Shown: positions 24,018 to 33,436 of the stretch, in pieces | How the letters are laid out: each line of letters begins with the position of its first letter | Numbering within the stretch: position 1 is the first letter of the stretch | Assembly (NCBI GenBank): GCA_040768125.1 | Contig: JAXGNG010000001.1 | Span: 1,550,001-1,614,000, forward strand | DNA: 64,000 nt | Source: RBG-16-49-21 sp040768125 | Lineage (GTDB): Bacteria > Spirochaetota > UBA4802 > UBA5550 | Direction: 5' to 3' | Program-made: the position numbers and the translations under genes | The notes under the pieces: model-generated | What the model was told of the DNA's origin: nothing | Database searches by the model: none | Seen by the model: only the letters and a program-made list of their open reading frames with translations

Positions 24018-24743
24018 ATGGACAGCTCGTTTTTCTACATCGCTTCCGGGCTTACCCTGGGCGCAACGGCGGGGCTTATGCCGGGGCCGCTCCTCGCCCT
24101 GATGGTGTCGGAAACGGTGAGGCACGGCAGGCGGGAGGGGTTCAGGATCGCCGCGGTACCGCTCCTCACCGACCTGCCCATTCTCATCGTCGCCTTACTC
24201 GCCGTCGCGGTGATGTCGAATCTCCACCTGTTCAGCGGCATCATCTCCATTGCCGGCGCCGCCTATGTCTGCTACCTGGGTATTGACTCGCTTACCCTGA
24301 AGAAAGCCGTGCTGGAAGGAGAGGATGCGAAGCCCAGGTCGCTCCGCAGGGGGATCGTGACGAACCTTCTTAACCCGCATCCCTACCTGTTCTGGGTCAC
24401 CGTGGGGGCGCCGACTGCGCTGAAGGGCTTCGGCGTCTCGGCCATGGCCGCGGCGGGGTTCATCGCCGGTTTCTACGCCGGCATCGTGGGGTCCAAGATG
24501 GGTGTCGCCCTCGCCGTGGACCGGGCGCGGGGATTCATGGGGGGACGCGGCTACCTCATTGTAATGAAGCTCCTGGGGGCGGTCCTTATCTTCTTCGCGG
24601 CCATTCTTTTCGTCGAGGGCGTCAGGGGCCTGAGGGTGTGCGGGCCCACGGCGCCGCCCCGGGAAGCCGCCTGGCTTCTCGATTGGGACGCGGCACCAGG
24701 GCGTATGGGCCATGGCGGAGGCAACGGCCATGCCCCTGCATGA
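24018..24743 (+). CDS. LysE-family amino-acid exporter
   Basis: A 241-residue membrane protein with six predicted helices in residues 1-205 and an extra polar C-terminal tail of about 35 residues. The LysE/RhtB signature appears as GATAGLMPGPLLALMVSET at the N-terminus and NLLNPHPYLFWVTVG in the middle. These proteins export basic or neutral amino acids. The tail overlaps the start of the next gene by 32 bases and is probably non-functional sequence read from that overlap. Confidence 0.8.
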   Translation: MDSSFFYIASGLTLGATAGLMPGPLLALMVSETVRHGRREGFRIAAVPLLTDLPILIVALLAVAVMSNLHLFSGIISIAGAAYVCYLGIDSLTLKKAVLEGEDAKPRSLRRGIVTNLLNPHPYLFWVTVGAPTALKGFGVSAMAAAGFIAGFYAGIVGSKMGVALAVDRARGFMGGRGYLIVMKLLGAVLIFFAAILFVEGVRGLRVCGPTAPPREAAWLLDWDAAPGRMGHGGGNGHAPA

Positions 24744-25224
24744 TGAACGGTCGATATATATCGAGAAAGACGCCGAGGCCGTGTTCGAGCATATTGAAAC
24801 GATGCCGTCGAAGTTTCCCACTTTTGCCGTCCTGGAAAAGCGTCCCTTTCTCTTCATACGCCTGGCGCTGGTGGACGGTATCCGGAGCGCGTGGAAGGTG
24901 ATCGCGAACCGGGAGTTTATCGGCGAGCTCCATGGGAAGGTCCCGAAGCGCCTGGAGGCGGGGTCCTCCATGGGCCCCTTTACCCTTTCGAAGATTGAGA
25001 GGCCCGGGATATATTATTTTGACATTGATTCATTCTTCTTCCGCGGCGAAACGGGATACCGCGTCGTCCCCGAGGAGGATGGATGCCGCGTCTGGTTCGA
25101 CTGCCGTTCCGAGGGACGGAGGCTCATCGACAGGGCCTGGTGGCGAATAATCAGGCCGGTTCATATCATCCTGGCGAAGAAGGTCCTCCGCTCCCTGAAG
25201 CGGGACGTGGAGTCGGGGCCATAG
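24712..25224 (+). CDS. SRPBCC/DUF2867-like small protein
   Basis: A 170-residue protein of unknown function. The beginning (SIYIEKDAEAVFEHIETMP) and the later strands (GPFTLSKIERPGIYYFDIDS, FRGETGYRVVPEEDG, CRVWFDCRSEGR) follow the pattern of a START/SRPBCC cup, possibly DUF2867. Such folds bind hydrophobic ligands. It overlaps the LysE gene by 32 bases if it starts at 24712; a second ATG at 24730 is also possible. Assignment is by pattern only. Confidence 0.55.
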   Translation: MAEATAMPLHDERSIYIEKDAEAVFEHIETMPSKFPTFAVLEKRPFLFIRLALVDGIRSAWKVIANREFIGELHGKVPKRLEAGSSMGPFTLSKIERPGIYYFDIDSFFFRGETGYRVVPEEDGCRVWFDCRSEGRRLIDRAWWRIIRPVHIILAKKVLRSLKRDVESGP

Positions 25225-25270
25225 CGGGAGACCTGCCCAGAGTGGCCCTTCATGCCGTATCGTATTGGGC

Positions 25271-25300
25271 TTGACATGGTTCGTCACGAAAGAATAGCAT
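25271..25300 (+). promoter_or_regulatory. Promoter of the 7TM-DISM phosphatase
   Basis: TTGACA (25271-25276), 18 bases, TAGCAT (25295-25300). It lies 31 bases before the ATG at 25332. Confidence 0.6.
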
Positions 25301-25331
25301 CATTCACAGAATCCACGATGAACACTCGGCA

Positions 25332-27284
25332 ATGAAGAAATCGGCGATTTTTCTAGCGGCCCTTATTTTCGTCGGCACCGGATATCAGGCGCGCGGAAAT
25401 ATTGTACTCGATGATACGACCGCCAGCGTTTCTCCCAGTCCCGACATGCAATTTCTCGAGGATGAGGATCGGCGATTGACCATCCGTGACGTGGCATCAG
25501 GTGATGCATCCTCAAAGTTCAGCCCCCTGCCCGGCAGGGTCCCCAATTTCGGTCATACCCATTCGGCGATCTGGCTTCGCTTCGATGTGGAAAACCGCTC
25601 CACCATCAATGAAGAGTGGATTCTCGTGGTTGATTTTTCAATGATCGATATGATAGAGCTGTATGTCCCCGGAAGAGACGGCACGTACCTCGGGATGCGC
25701 GGCGGCGAATCGGCGGGTCCTGGAGAGGGAACTCGCGCGTCACTGAAGCCGGTGTTTCCGGTGCATCATCAGCGGGGGAAAAAGGGAACATATTATATCC
25801 GGTATCATGATGAAGGCGCCGTGGCATGCCCGATAACGATATGGGAACCCGGGGCCTTCGCCGTCGATTCGGCACGGACAAACGCCCTCCTTGGGTTCCA
25901 GTACGGTATCATCTTTGTCATGATCCTGTATAACCTTTTTCTTTTTTTCACCGTCCGGGATAAAGGGTACCTCTATTACATTCTTTTCGTAACTGCAACG
26001 GCGCTGATACTGGTTATCAAGGACGGGATAGCATTCATGTATCTGCTTGCCGGCCCGGAGCCTCTCCTGAATACATGGCTTTTAAACAGGCTGCTCGGGT
26101 TGGTGACGGCAACGGGCATGCTATTGTTTCTTCAATTTTCCAGGACATTTCTTGATACCCGTGTGAACGCCCCGATGATCGACTCGGTTCTCCGCGTATT
26201 GATGGGACTCCTTGTCGCTGTGGGAACGCTCTTTTTCTTCATCGACTACATCGTCATATCGATGGCATTGAACATCATACTTATCACGTCGATGGTTCTC
26301 ATCGTTATCTCGGCCGTGAACTGCTTCATCAGCGGAATACGATCGTCACGATTTTTTATCGTTGCCCTGGTCGCGTTTCTGGCGGGCATTCTGCTTTACC
26401 TCCTCAAGAACCTTGGACTCATTGAAAGCAACACGCTGACGGAATACAGCATTCAGATTGGCAACAGCCTGCAGCTGGTCATACTCTCCTTTGCCCTTGG
26501 CGATCGAATCAATATCGAGCGGCGGGAGAAACTTCTCATGCGCGAAAAATTCGCGCTTATAAAAAAAGAGCTCGATATCGCGCGTAAGATCCAGGAGACC
26601 ATTATTCCCGTTGAGATTCCCCGTTTCACTGGAATTAACGTGGCGGTGCGGTACCGTTTTTACGAGGAGGTGGGAGGGGATTTTTTTGATTTTATCAGGA
26701 TAGACGATGCGCGATTCGGGGTGTTTATCGCCGATGTGTCCGGCCATGGGATACCCGCGGCCCTCATATCTTCTATGCTGAAAATTTCATTGACCGCCCA
26801 GAAGGCGAACGCCGCCAGTCCCGCCATGATTCTTGAAGGGATTTATGAACTTATCATCGACAAGCTCGGGGGGCAGTTCGTGACGGCCAGTTACGCGTTC
26901 TTTGACATGGAATCCCGGACCATGCTCTACTCCTCCGCGGGGCATGTGACGGCCTACATATGGAAGGGTGAAGGAGGACCGGCGGTACGACTTGAATCAA
27001 CGGGCAGAATGCTCTCGGCACTGTCTTCGCCTCGATGTTCGGTGCGAAGTGTCACCCTGGGAGCCGGCGACAGAATCGTCATGTATACGGACGGAATTAC
27101 GGAAAACCGTAACGGCGACGGGATTTTCCTCGGTGAGGATCGTCTGGTGGGAATGCTTGATTCGCATCGCCTCATGAACGCCGCAGATGCGGCCGATAGC
27201 GTGATGGTAGAAGTTTCACAATGGGGAGGGATCGGCGCCAGGCTGGATGACGACGCGATGATAATCCTCCTGGATGTCAGTTAA
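25332..27284 (+). CDS. 7TM-DISM receptor fused to SpoIIE phosphatase
   Basis: A 650-residue membrane receptor. A signal peptide (1-22) is followed by a periplasmic 7TMR-DISMED2 jelly-roll domain (about 40-170, with FSPLPGRVPNFGHTHSAIWL), seven membrane helices (about 185-400), a short coiled linker and a SpoIIE/PP2C domain (about 425-650). The metal motifs VGGDFFD, ADVSGHG, YTDGITENRN and LDDDAMI are intact. The DISM domain probably binds a carbohydrate or other small ligand, and the phosphatase would act on a STAS antagonist. This architecture is frequent in Leptospira. The base composition is visibly more AT-rich than the neighbours. Confidence 0.9.
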   Translation: MKKSAIFLAALIFVGTGYQARGNIVLDDTTASVSPSPDMQFLEDEDRRLTIRDVASGDASSKFSPLPGRVPNFGHTHSAIWLRFDVENRSTINEEWILVVDFSMIDMIELYVPGRDGTYLGMRGGESAGPGEGTRASLKPVFPVHHQRGKKGTYYIRYHDEGAVACPITIWEPGAFAVDSARTNALLGFQYGIIFVMILYNLFLFFTVRDKGYLYYILFVTATALILVIKDGIAFMYLLAGPEPLLNTWLLNRLLGLVTATGMLLFLQFSRTFLDTRVNAPMIDSVLRVLMGLLVAVGTLFFFIDYIVISMALNIILITSMVLIVISAVNCFISGIRSSRFFIVALVAFLAGILLYLLKNLGLIESNTLTEYSIQIGNSLQLVILSFALGDRINIERREKLLMREKFALIKKELDIARKIQETIIPVEIPRFTGINVAVRYRFYEEVGGDFFDFIRIDDARFGVFIADVSGHGIPAALISSMLKISLTAQKANAASPAMILEGIYELIIDKLGGQFVTASYAFFDMESRTMLYSSAGHVTAYIWKGEGGPAVRLESTGRMLSALSSPRCSVRSVTLGAGDRIVMYTDGITENRNGDGIFLGEDRLVGMLDSHRLMNAADAADSVMVEVSQWGGIGARLDDDAMIILLDVS

Positions 27285-27399
27285 GGCACGTCCATTCGGT
27301 TCAATGCTGCTCATGGCCCCCTTCGGGAGGCCTCCCAAATGGTTGCTAAACCAAGAAGTTGCCCTGAGCATGCCATTTCTTCCATAAAAAATATATTCC

Positions 27400-27427
27400 T
27401 TGACAGGAATAGAGCGCCTGTTAGATT
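27400..27427 (+). promoter_or_regulatory. coaD promoter
   Basis: TTGACA (27400-27405), 16 bases, TAGATT (27422-27427). The ATG of coaD follows 28 bases later and excludes the long in-frame extension upstream. A GC-rich inverted repeat around TTCG (27316-27333) lies between the two genes without a T-run. Confidence 0.7.
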
Positions 27428-27455
27428 AAGCCGGTCTGGAGTATATGGGTTATTT

Positions 27456-27944
27456 ATGAGAATTGGGATTTATCCAGGATCCTTTGACCCCTTGACCAAC
27501 GGTCATATCGATATAATCGAACGGTCAAGGGGGATTTGCGATAAACTGGTGGTGGCAATAGCGATCAACCGCACAAAACAACCCCTTTTCACGGTCGAAG
27601 AGCGGTTAGAGATCATAAATCATTGCGTTAAGGATGATAGTTCCGTTGAAGTCGTTTCATTCGAGGGTTTGCTGGTTCAATACTGCCGGTCACGGGATAT
27701 TCATTACATTATCCGCGGCGTGAGGAACATGACGGATTTCGAATACGAGATGACCAACGCCTCCGTGAACAGCAAACTGGCGCCCGAAATAGAAACGGTA
27801 TTCCTCATGACCAGGGGAGAATACTCATTCATCTCCTCGAAGATGGTCAAGGAAATCGCGAGCTTCAACGGTGATCTCACCAGCCTTGTCCCCCGGTTCG
27901 TCCATCAAAAGATCCAGGCCAAGTACTCCAACGAGCGGTCCTGA
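27456..27944 (+). CDS. coaD: Phosphopantetheine adenylyltransferase
   Basis: A 162-residue enzyme that makes dephospho-CoA from phosphopantetheine and ATP, the penultimate step of CoA synthesis. The nucleotidyltransferase signature YPGSFDPLTNGHIDII is at the N-terminus and the ISSKMVKEI motif near residue 128 is the second catalytic strand. The length is normal for the family. The ATG at 27456 is placed by the promoter; the in-frame ATG at 27339 precedes that promoter. Confidence 0.97.
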   Translation: MRIGIYPGSFDPLTNGHIDIIERSRGICDKLVVAIAINRTKQPLFTVEERLEIINHCVKDDSSVEVVSFEGLLVQYCRSRDIHYIIRGVRNMTDFEYEMTNASVNSKLAPEIETVFLMTRGEYSFISSKMVKEIASFNGDLTSLVPRFVHQKIQAKYSNERS

Positions 27945-28096
27945 CCGGCGAACGACCTGTCCGGCCGGGCCCTTCGCGGCGCGCGAGCCCATCGCCCCTT
28001 GCGGTGAGGGTGAGGCGCCGGCCCATGAAGGCGCCCGGGTATGCCGGAACATCCGGTCGGTCCGGTCCGCAATTTCCGGGGGACGGGAGGTCCTGC

Positions 28097-29638
28097 ATGT
28101 CACTGACAATGACCATACTGCTGATAGTTATCGCCGTGGCGGCCGGCGCCGGAGCCGGGTTCGCCTTTCGCGCCTACCTGGGAAGGATACAGCTGAGCTC
28201 CGCCGAGGCGAAGTCCCAGAGAATCATCCAGGACGCGGTAAAGGACGCCGAGAACAAGAGGAAGGAGCTTCTCCTTGAGGCCAAGGACCAGCTCCTGAAG
28301 GAGAAGAACGCCCTGGAGAAGGAGGGGCGCGACCGGCGCCAGGAACTCCAGGGAATAGAGAAGCGTCTCCTCCAGAAGGAGGAGAGCATCGATCGCCGCC
28401 TGGAGCAGATCGAGAAGCAGGAGAAGGCCCTGGCGATCAAGGAACAGGAGAGCCTCGAAAAAGAGGAGGAGCTCCGCAAAGAGTTCGAGCGCCACAAGAA
28501 GGAGCTCGAGCGGATCGCCGGCATGTCCTCGGATGAGGCCAAGCAGGTGCTGATGAAGAACCTCGAAAACGAAACGCGCTTCGAGGCTTCCAAGGTGGTC
28601 AACAAGATCGAGGAGGAGGCGAAGCGCGCCGCCGAGAAGAAGGCGAAGGAGATCATCATCACGGCGATCCAGAGGAACGCTTCGGACTACACCTCGGAGA
28701 GCACCATCACCACGGTGTCGCTCCCCTCGGACGAGATGAAGGGGAGGATAATCGGGCGCGAGGGCCGCAACATCCGCACCCTGGAGAACCTGACCGGGGT
28801 GGACATGATCATCGACGACACCCCCGAGGTGGTCGTGATATCAGGCTTCGACCCGGTGCGGCGGGAGATCGCCCGCCTGAGCCTGGAGCGGCTCATCCAG
28901 AACGGACGCATCCATCCGGCCCGGATCGAGGAAGTGGTGGAGAAGGTCACCACGGAGATCGAGGAAACGATGCTCGACGAGGGCGAGAAGGCGGCCTACC
29001 ACCTCGGCATCACGGGCCTCTCTAAGGAGGCGCTCTATAACCTGGGCAAGCTGAAGTACCGGTCGAGCTACGGGCAGAACGTCCTCTCCCACAGCATGGA
29101 GGTCGCCAATATCGCCGGCATCATGGCGGGGGAACTCAAGCTTGACGTGCACCTCGCCAAGCGGGCGGGGCTCCTGCACGACGTCGGGAAGGGAAGCGTT
29201 GTCGAGGGGGAGGGCGCCCACGCCATCGTCGGCGCGGAGATGGCGAAGAAATTCGGCGAGAGCGAACGCTGCGTGAACGCCATCGCCTCGCACCACAACG
29301 ACCGCGAACCGGAGTCATTCGAGGCGGTCCTGGTCCAGGTGGCGGACGCGATATCGGCGTCGCGGCCCGGGGCCCGGAAGGAGTCCCTGGACACCTACAT
29401 CAAGCGCCTTGACAACCTGGAGCAGATCGCCCTGGGCTTCAAGGGCGTGGAGAAATGCTACGCGATCCAGGCGGGGCGCGAGCTCCGGGTCATGGTGGAC
29501 AACTCCATAGTGAGCGACGACAAGGCCGAGGGTATCGCCCGGGACGTGGCCAAGAAGATCGAGTCAGAACTCAAGTATCCCGGTATCGTGAAGGTGACGG
29601 TGATACGGGAGACGAGAATAATCGAGTACGCGAAATGA
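28097..29638 (+). CDS. rny: Ribonuclease Y
   Basis: A 513-residue membrane-anchored endoribonuclease that starts mRNA decay. Residues 5-25 form the membrane helix, residues 30-200 a long Lys/Glu-rich coiled coil, residues 205-270 a KH RNA-binding domain (IIGREGRNIRTLENLTGV), and residues 325-420 the HD domain with GLLHDVGK. The start at 28097 is preceded by GGGAGG; an in-frame extension to 28004 has no family counterpart. ymdB follows 19 bases later, a frequent neighbour of rny. Confidence 0.96.
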   Translation: MSLTMTILLIVIAVAAGAGAGFAFRAYLGRIQLSSAEAKSQRIIQDAVKDAENKRKELLLEAKDQLLKEKNALEKEGRDRRQELQGIEKRLLQKEESIDRRLEQIEKQEKALAIKEQESLEKEEELRKEFERHKKELERIAGMSSDEAKQVLMKNLENETRFEASKVVNKIEEEAKRAAEKKAKEIIITAIQRNASDYTSESTITTVSLPSDEMKGRIIGREGRNIRTLENLTGVDMIIDDTPEVVVISGFDPVRREIARLSLERLIQNGRIHPARIEEVVEKVTTEIEETMLDEGEKAAYHLGITGLSKEALYNLGKLKYRSSYGQNVLSHSMEVANIAGIMAGELKLDVHLAKRAGLLHDVGKGSVVEGEGAHAIVGAEMAKKFGESERCVNAIASHHNDREPESFEAVLVQVADAISASRPGARKESLDTYIKRLDNLEQIALGFKGVEKCYAIQAGRELRVMVDNSIVSDDKAEGIARDVAKKIESELKYPGIVKVTVIRETRIIEYAK

Positions 29639-29657
29639 CCATCAGGGAACGAAGCGC

Positions 29658-30437
29658 ATGAAGCGGGGAATGAAGATACTCGCCGTGGGCGACGTCGTGG
29701 GACGCCCGGGGCGCCACGTCCTCAGGGACAGGCTCCAGGGGATCGTGGACACGCGCCGCGTCGATTTCGTGATCGTCAACGGCGAGAATGCCGCGGCGGG
29801 CAAGTCTATCACCCCCGACATCGTCAAGGAATTCAAGTCCATGGGGGTCGACCTCATCACCACGGGGAACCACGTGTGGGACAACCGGGAAATCGTGAAG
29901 TACCTGGACGAGGACCCGACGATCATCAGGCCCGCCAATTATCCCCCGGGGGCCCCGGGGCGGGGATGGCACGTCGTTGAGCGGAAGGGCGTCGCCATCT
30001 GCGTGATCAACCTCCAGGGGCGGCTTTTCATGGATCCCATCGACTGCCCCTTCAGGAAGTTTGACGAGATCTACGGGGAGGTGAAGGACCGCTCGGACAT
30101 CATCATCGTCGATTTCCACGCCGAGGCCACGTCGGAGAAGAGGGCCCTGGGATGGCACCTGGACGGCAGGGCCTCGGCTCTTTTCGGGACGCATACCCAC
30201 GTGATGACCGCCGACGAGGAGATACTCCCCGGGGGAACGGGATACCTCACCGACGTGGGCATGACGGGGTCCTTCGACTCCGTGATCGGCGTGAACAGGG
30301 AAAACGCCGTGCGCCGATTCCTCCAGTTCACGCGGGTGAAATTCGAGGTGGCGGATAAAAACTGCAAGGTCAATGCCGTGCTGTTCGAAATCAACGGCGA
30401 GGGGAAAACGGATCGTGTGGAGAGGATCATCGCATGA
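29658..30437 (+). CDS. ymdB: YmdB-type metallophosphoesterase
   Basis: A 259-residue protein of the TIGR00282 family. Metal ligands are visible in AVGDVVGRPGR (Asp), VNGENAAAGKS (Asn/Glu), TTGNHVWD (Asn-His), DFHAEATSEK and FGTHTHVMTAD. YmdB of Bacillus is reported to act on cyclic nucleotide phosphates and affects biofilm formation. It lies directly behind rny, as in many bacteria, and probably shares its transcript. Confidence 0.92.
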   Translation: MKRGMKILAVGDVVGRPGRHVLRDRLQGIVDTRRVDFVIVNGENAAAGKSITPDIVKEFKSMGVDLITTGNHVWDNREIVKYLDEDPTIIRPANYPPGAPGRGWHVVERKGVAICVINLQGRLFMDPIDCPFRKFDEIYGEVKDRSDIIIVDFHAEATSEKRALGWHLDGRASALFGTHTHVMTADEEILPGGTGYLTDVGMTGSFDSVIGVNRENAVRRFLQFTRVKFEVADKNCKVNAVLFEINGEGKTDRVERIIA

Positions 30438-30491
30438 AGGACCCGGGGCGGTGATGCCCGGGGCCGCGTCATCGCCCCGCCCGGGGGCGGG

Positions 30492-32360
30492 ATGATACTG
30501 GAACGGATCAATGGCGTAAAAGACCTCCGGAAGTGCACCATCGGCGAGCTCGACACCCTGGCCGCCGAGGTGAGGGAATTCATCCTGGAGGTGATCTCGC
30601 GGACCGGCGGCCACCTCGCCTCGTCGCTCGGCGTGGTGGAACTCACCATCGCGCTCCACTACGCCTTCAACACCCCGAAGGACAGGCTCATCTGGGACGT
30701 GGGGCACCAGTGCTATGCCCACAAGATACTGACGGGACGGCGGGAGGCCTTCCGGGACATCCGCCGCCTCGGGGGCCTCTCGGGCTTTCCCAAGACGGGC
30801 GAGTCGGAGTTCGACGTCTTCGAGACCGGGCACAGCAGCACGAGCCTTTCCCTCGCCTGCGGGGCCGCCATAGGCCGCGACCTGGCGCGGCAGCGCCACA
30901 AGGTGATCGCCGTGATAGGCGACGGCTCCCTCACCGGGGGCATGGCCTTCGAGGCACTCAACCAGATCGGCCACGAGGAAAGCGACATCATCATCATACT
31001 CAACGACAATGAGCACTCGATCTCTGAGAACGTGGGTGCCATGTCAAAGTACCTTACCCGGATCATCACGGGCTCGGTATACAACCGGATACGCCGCACC
31101 ACGATGAAGGCCGTCAAGGGTATCCCGAGGATCGGCCGCGGGCTGTTCAATTTCATATATCGGTTCTTCGAGGGCTTCAAGCGGATGATTATCCCCGGCC
31201 AGCTCTTCGAGGAGATGGGGGTGCGCTACTTCGGCCCCGTGGACGGCCACGACATCGCCAGCCTGGTGGAAATCTTCGAGCGTGTCAGGGACATCAATTT
31301 CGGCCCCAAGATCATCCACGTCATCACCAGGAAGGGTAAGGGCTACATGCCCGCGGAAATGAAGCCGACGCTTTTCCACGGCGTGGGCCCCTTCGACCGC
31401 GCCACGGGGATACAGTACGGGGGAGGGCGTCTCACCTATTCCGAGATCGCCGGGAAGACCCTGGCGCACCTTGCCGGGCATGACCGGAAGATCGTCGCCG
31501 TGACCGCGGCAATGAAGCTGGGGACCGGTCTCTATGAATTCGAGAAAAAGGCCCCGGAGCGGTTTTTCGACGTGGGGATCGCGGAACAGCACGCCGTGAC
31601 CTTCGCCGGGGCCCTGACGAAAAGCGGCCACCGGCCCTTCGTGTCGATCTACTCGACCTTTCTCCAGAGGGCCGTTGACCAGCTCATCCATGACGTGGGC
31701 ATCATGAAACTCCCGGTGCGGTTGCTTGTCGACCGCGCCGGCATCGTCGGCCAGGACGGGGAGACCCACCACGGGCTTTTCGACATCGCCATCATCCGCA
31801 CCATCCCCAACTACATGCTCCTGGCGCCCTCGACCGGCGAGGAGCTGCGTGACATGATACATTTCGCGGCCCGGTACGACGAAGGCCCCCTGGCGATCCG
31901 CTATCCCCGGGGGTCCGTGGAGGCGCGGGAATTCAGCTTCGAGGAGGGGAAGCCCTTCGTTCCCGGGCGCCTCAGGAGGATGACCGCGGGGAAGGACCTC
32001 GCCATCTTCACCTTCGGTGACATGGTCCCCGTTGCCCTCGAGGTGCGCGAGCTCCTGGAACGGAAAGGCGTCGCCGTTTCCGTCCTGAACCTTCTCACCA
32101 TCAAGCCCCTTGACGTGCGGGGGATCGAACGCGTCCTCGGGGGCGTCAGCGGCGCGGTGACCCTGGAGAACGGCGTGATCTCCGGCGGCGCGGGTGAATA
32201 CATACTCTCATCCGTGAGGGAGCCCCTCCGCGAAAAGATCCTCTTCTGCGCCGGCTTCCCGGACCGCTTCATCCCCCACGGCACGAACAGGGAGCTCCTG
32301 GCCATGTTCGGCCTGGACGCGGCCTCCCTCGCGGCGCGCATCCTGAAACTACTCGATTAA
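30492..32360 (+). CDS. dxs: 1-deoxy-D-xylulose-5-phosphate synthase
   Basis: A 622-residue thiamine-diphosphate enzyme that condenses pyruvate and glyceraldehyde 3-phosphate, the first step of the MEP isoprenoid pathway. The cofactor motif GDGSLTGGMAFEALN (about residue 150), WDVGHQCYAHKIL near 70, and GIAEQHAVTFAGAL (about 365, with the catalytic Glu) are intact. The length is normal. It sits in a plus-strand run with rny, ymdB and tlyA; dxs-tlyA adjacency is common in bacteria. Confidence 0.97.
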   Translation: MILERINGVKDLRKCTIGELDTLAAEVREFILEVISRTGGHLASSLGVVELTIALHYAFNTPKDRLIWDVGHQCYAHKILTGRREAFRDIRRLGGLSGFPKTGESEFDVFETGHSSTSLSLACGAAIGRDLARQRHKVIAVIGDGSLTGGMAFEALNQIGHEESDIIIILNDNEHSISENVGAMSKYLTRIITGSVYNRIRRTTMKAVKGIPRIGRGLFNFIYRFFEGFKRMIIPGQLFEEMGVRYFGPVDGHDIASLVEIFERVRDINFGPKIIHVITRKGKGYMPAEMKPTLFHGVGPFDRATGIQYGGGRLTYSEIAGKTLAHLAGHDRKIVAVTAAMKLGTGLYEFEKKAPERFFDVGIAEQHAVTFAGALTKSGHRPFVSIYSTFLQRAVDQLIHDVGIMKLPVRLLVDRAGIVGQDGETHHGLFDIAIIRTIPNYMLLAPSTGEELRDMIHFAARYDEGPLAIRYPRGSVEAREFSFEEGKPFVPGRLRRMTAGKDLAIFTFGDMVPVALEVRELLERKGVAVSVLNLLTIKPLDVRGIERVLGGVSGAVTLENGVISGGAGEYILSSVREPLREKILFCAGFPDRFIPHGTNRELLAMFGLDAASLAARILKLLD

Positions 32361-32402
32361 GCCGGGCGGGACCACGCGTGGTTCCACCGGGCACACGGCG
32401 GC

Positions 32403-33245
32403 ATGAAGAAGATACGTCTTGACGTTCACCTGGTTCGAAGCGGCCTCTCGCGCTCCCGTGAGCAGGCCCGCCGCGAAATCATGGCGGGATGGGTGCGCGT
32501 GGAGGGTGAAACCGTGACCGATCCCTCGAAGACGATCATGGGAAATGAAGGCGTCACCGTGGCGCGACCCCGGGGTCTCTACGTGAGCCGCGGGGGCGGC
32601 AAGCTCAAGCACGCCCTCGACCGTTTCGGCATCTCCCTGGAGGGACGCGTGGCGGTGGACCTCGGGGCGTCCACGGGGGGGTTCACCGATTGCATGCTCC
32701 GGGAGGGCGCCGTGAAGGTATATGCCGTCGACGTGGGGTACGGACAGCTCGATTACTCACTGCGGATCGATCCGCGGGTCGTGGTGATGGAGCGGACGAA
32801 CGCGCGGCATCTTGACGGGGGACGCTTTTCCGAGAAGGTGGAGTTCCTGGCCGCGGACCTCTCCTTCATCTCGATCCTCAAGGTATTCGAGGTGATACGC
32901 GATCTCTTCGCTCCCGTCGAGGGTGTCATTCTCCTGAAGCCGCAGTTCGAGGCGGGCCCGGGGCGCCATGACCGGGGCGTCGTCCGCGCCAGGGAGGACC
33001 ACGTGGAGATACTGGAGCGCGTGATCGGTTCCCTCGCCGACATGGGAATGAAGATGCGGGGCCTCGTTCCCTCGCCGATACGGGGTCCCAGGGGGAATGT
33101 CGAGTTTCTTCTCCATTTCGAATGCGGCGGCGCGGCGGCGCGTCCGGACGGACGGAATGCGGATATTCCCGGCGCCGTGATGAGGGCGGTCGAGGAGGCC
33201 CACGGGGCGGACGGGGGGATCGAGGGGGCTCCCCGTCTTTCATGA
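32403..33245 (+). CDS. tlyA: TlyA-family rRNA 2'-O-methyltransferase (hemolysin-like)
   Basis: A 280-residue protein with an N-terminal S4 RNA-binding domain (about 1-60: RLDVHLVRSGLSRSREQAR) and an FtsJ/RrmJ-type methyltransferase. The SAM site is VDLGASTGGFTDCML (about residue 85) and a conserved Lys lies in VILLKPQFEAGP. TlyA of mycobacteria methylates 16S and 23S rRNA and confers capreomycin sensitivity; the hemolysin label is historical and also used in Brachyspira. The C-terminal 35 residues are variable. Confidence 0.93.
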   Translation: MKKIRLDVHLVRSGLSRSREQARREIMAGWVRVEGETVTDPSKTIMGNEGVTVARPRGLYVSRGGGKLKHALDRFGISLEGRVAVDLGASTGGFTDCMLREGAVKVYAVDVGYGQLDYSLRIDPRVVVMERTNARHLDGGRFSEKVEFLAADLSFISILKVFEVIRDLFAPVEGVILLKPQFEAGPGRHDRGVVRAREDHVEILERVIGSLADMGMKMRGLVPSPIRGPRGNVEFLLHFECGGAAARPDGRNADIPGAVMRAVEEAHGADGGIEGAPRLS

Positions 33246-33309
33246 GGGGCCGGCATCGCCGCGGCGCGAGAAAAAATGGCACCTCCCGTTGTCCCGCGTC
33301 AAATTATTG

Positions 33310-33337
33310 TTGACCTGAGCCCGAGAACCGATAGAGT
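33310..33337 (+). promoter_or_regulatory. Promoter of the outer-membrane protein/folP run
   Basis: TTGACC (33310-33315), 16 bases, TAGAGT (33332-33337). A leader of about 90 bases precedes the ATG at 33437. It may serve the whole run to pdxJ. Confidence 0.65.
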
Positions 33338-33436
33338 CATTATATATTGAGTCGCCTCGCCCGTTTCAATCGCCTGGTTCAGCGGGCCGATCGGGGCGGA
33401 AGGCGGCGTGACGGTGCACGCGGGTATCGGGGAAAC

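Noticed and set aside
27316..27333. GC-rich inverted repeat before coaD as a terminator
   Set aside because: The stem has a mismatch and no T-run follows on either strand.
27339..27455. In-frame 39-codon N-terminal extension of coaD
   Set aside because: The coaD promoter lies inside it and the family starts at MRIGIYPGSF.
28004..28096. 31-codon upstream extension of rny
   Set aside because: No family counterpart, and the ATG at 28097 has a good ribosome site and begins the known membrane anchor.
29571..31016. 481-codon ORF antisense to ymdB and dxs
   Set aside because: Shadow frame of two well-conserved genes; composition dominated by Gly, Val, Asp and His.
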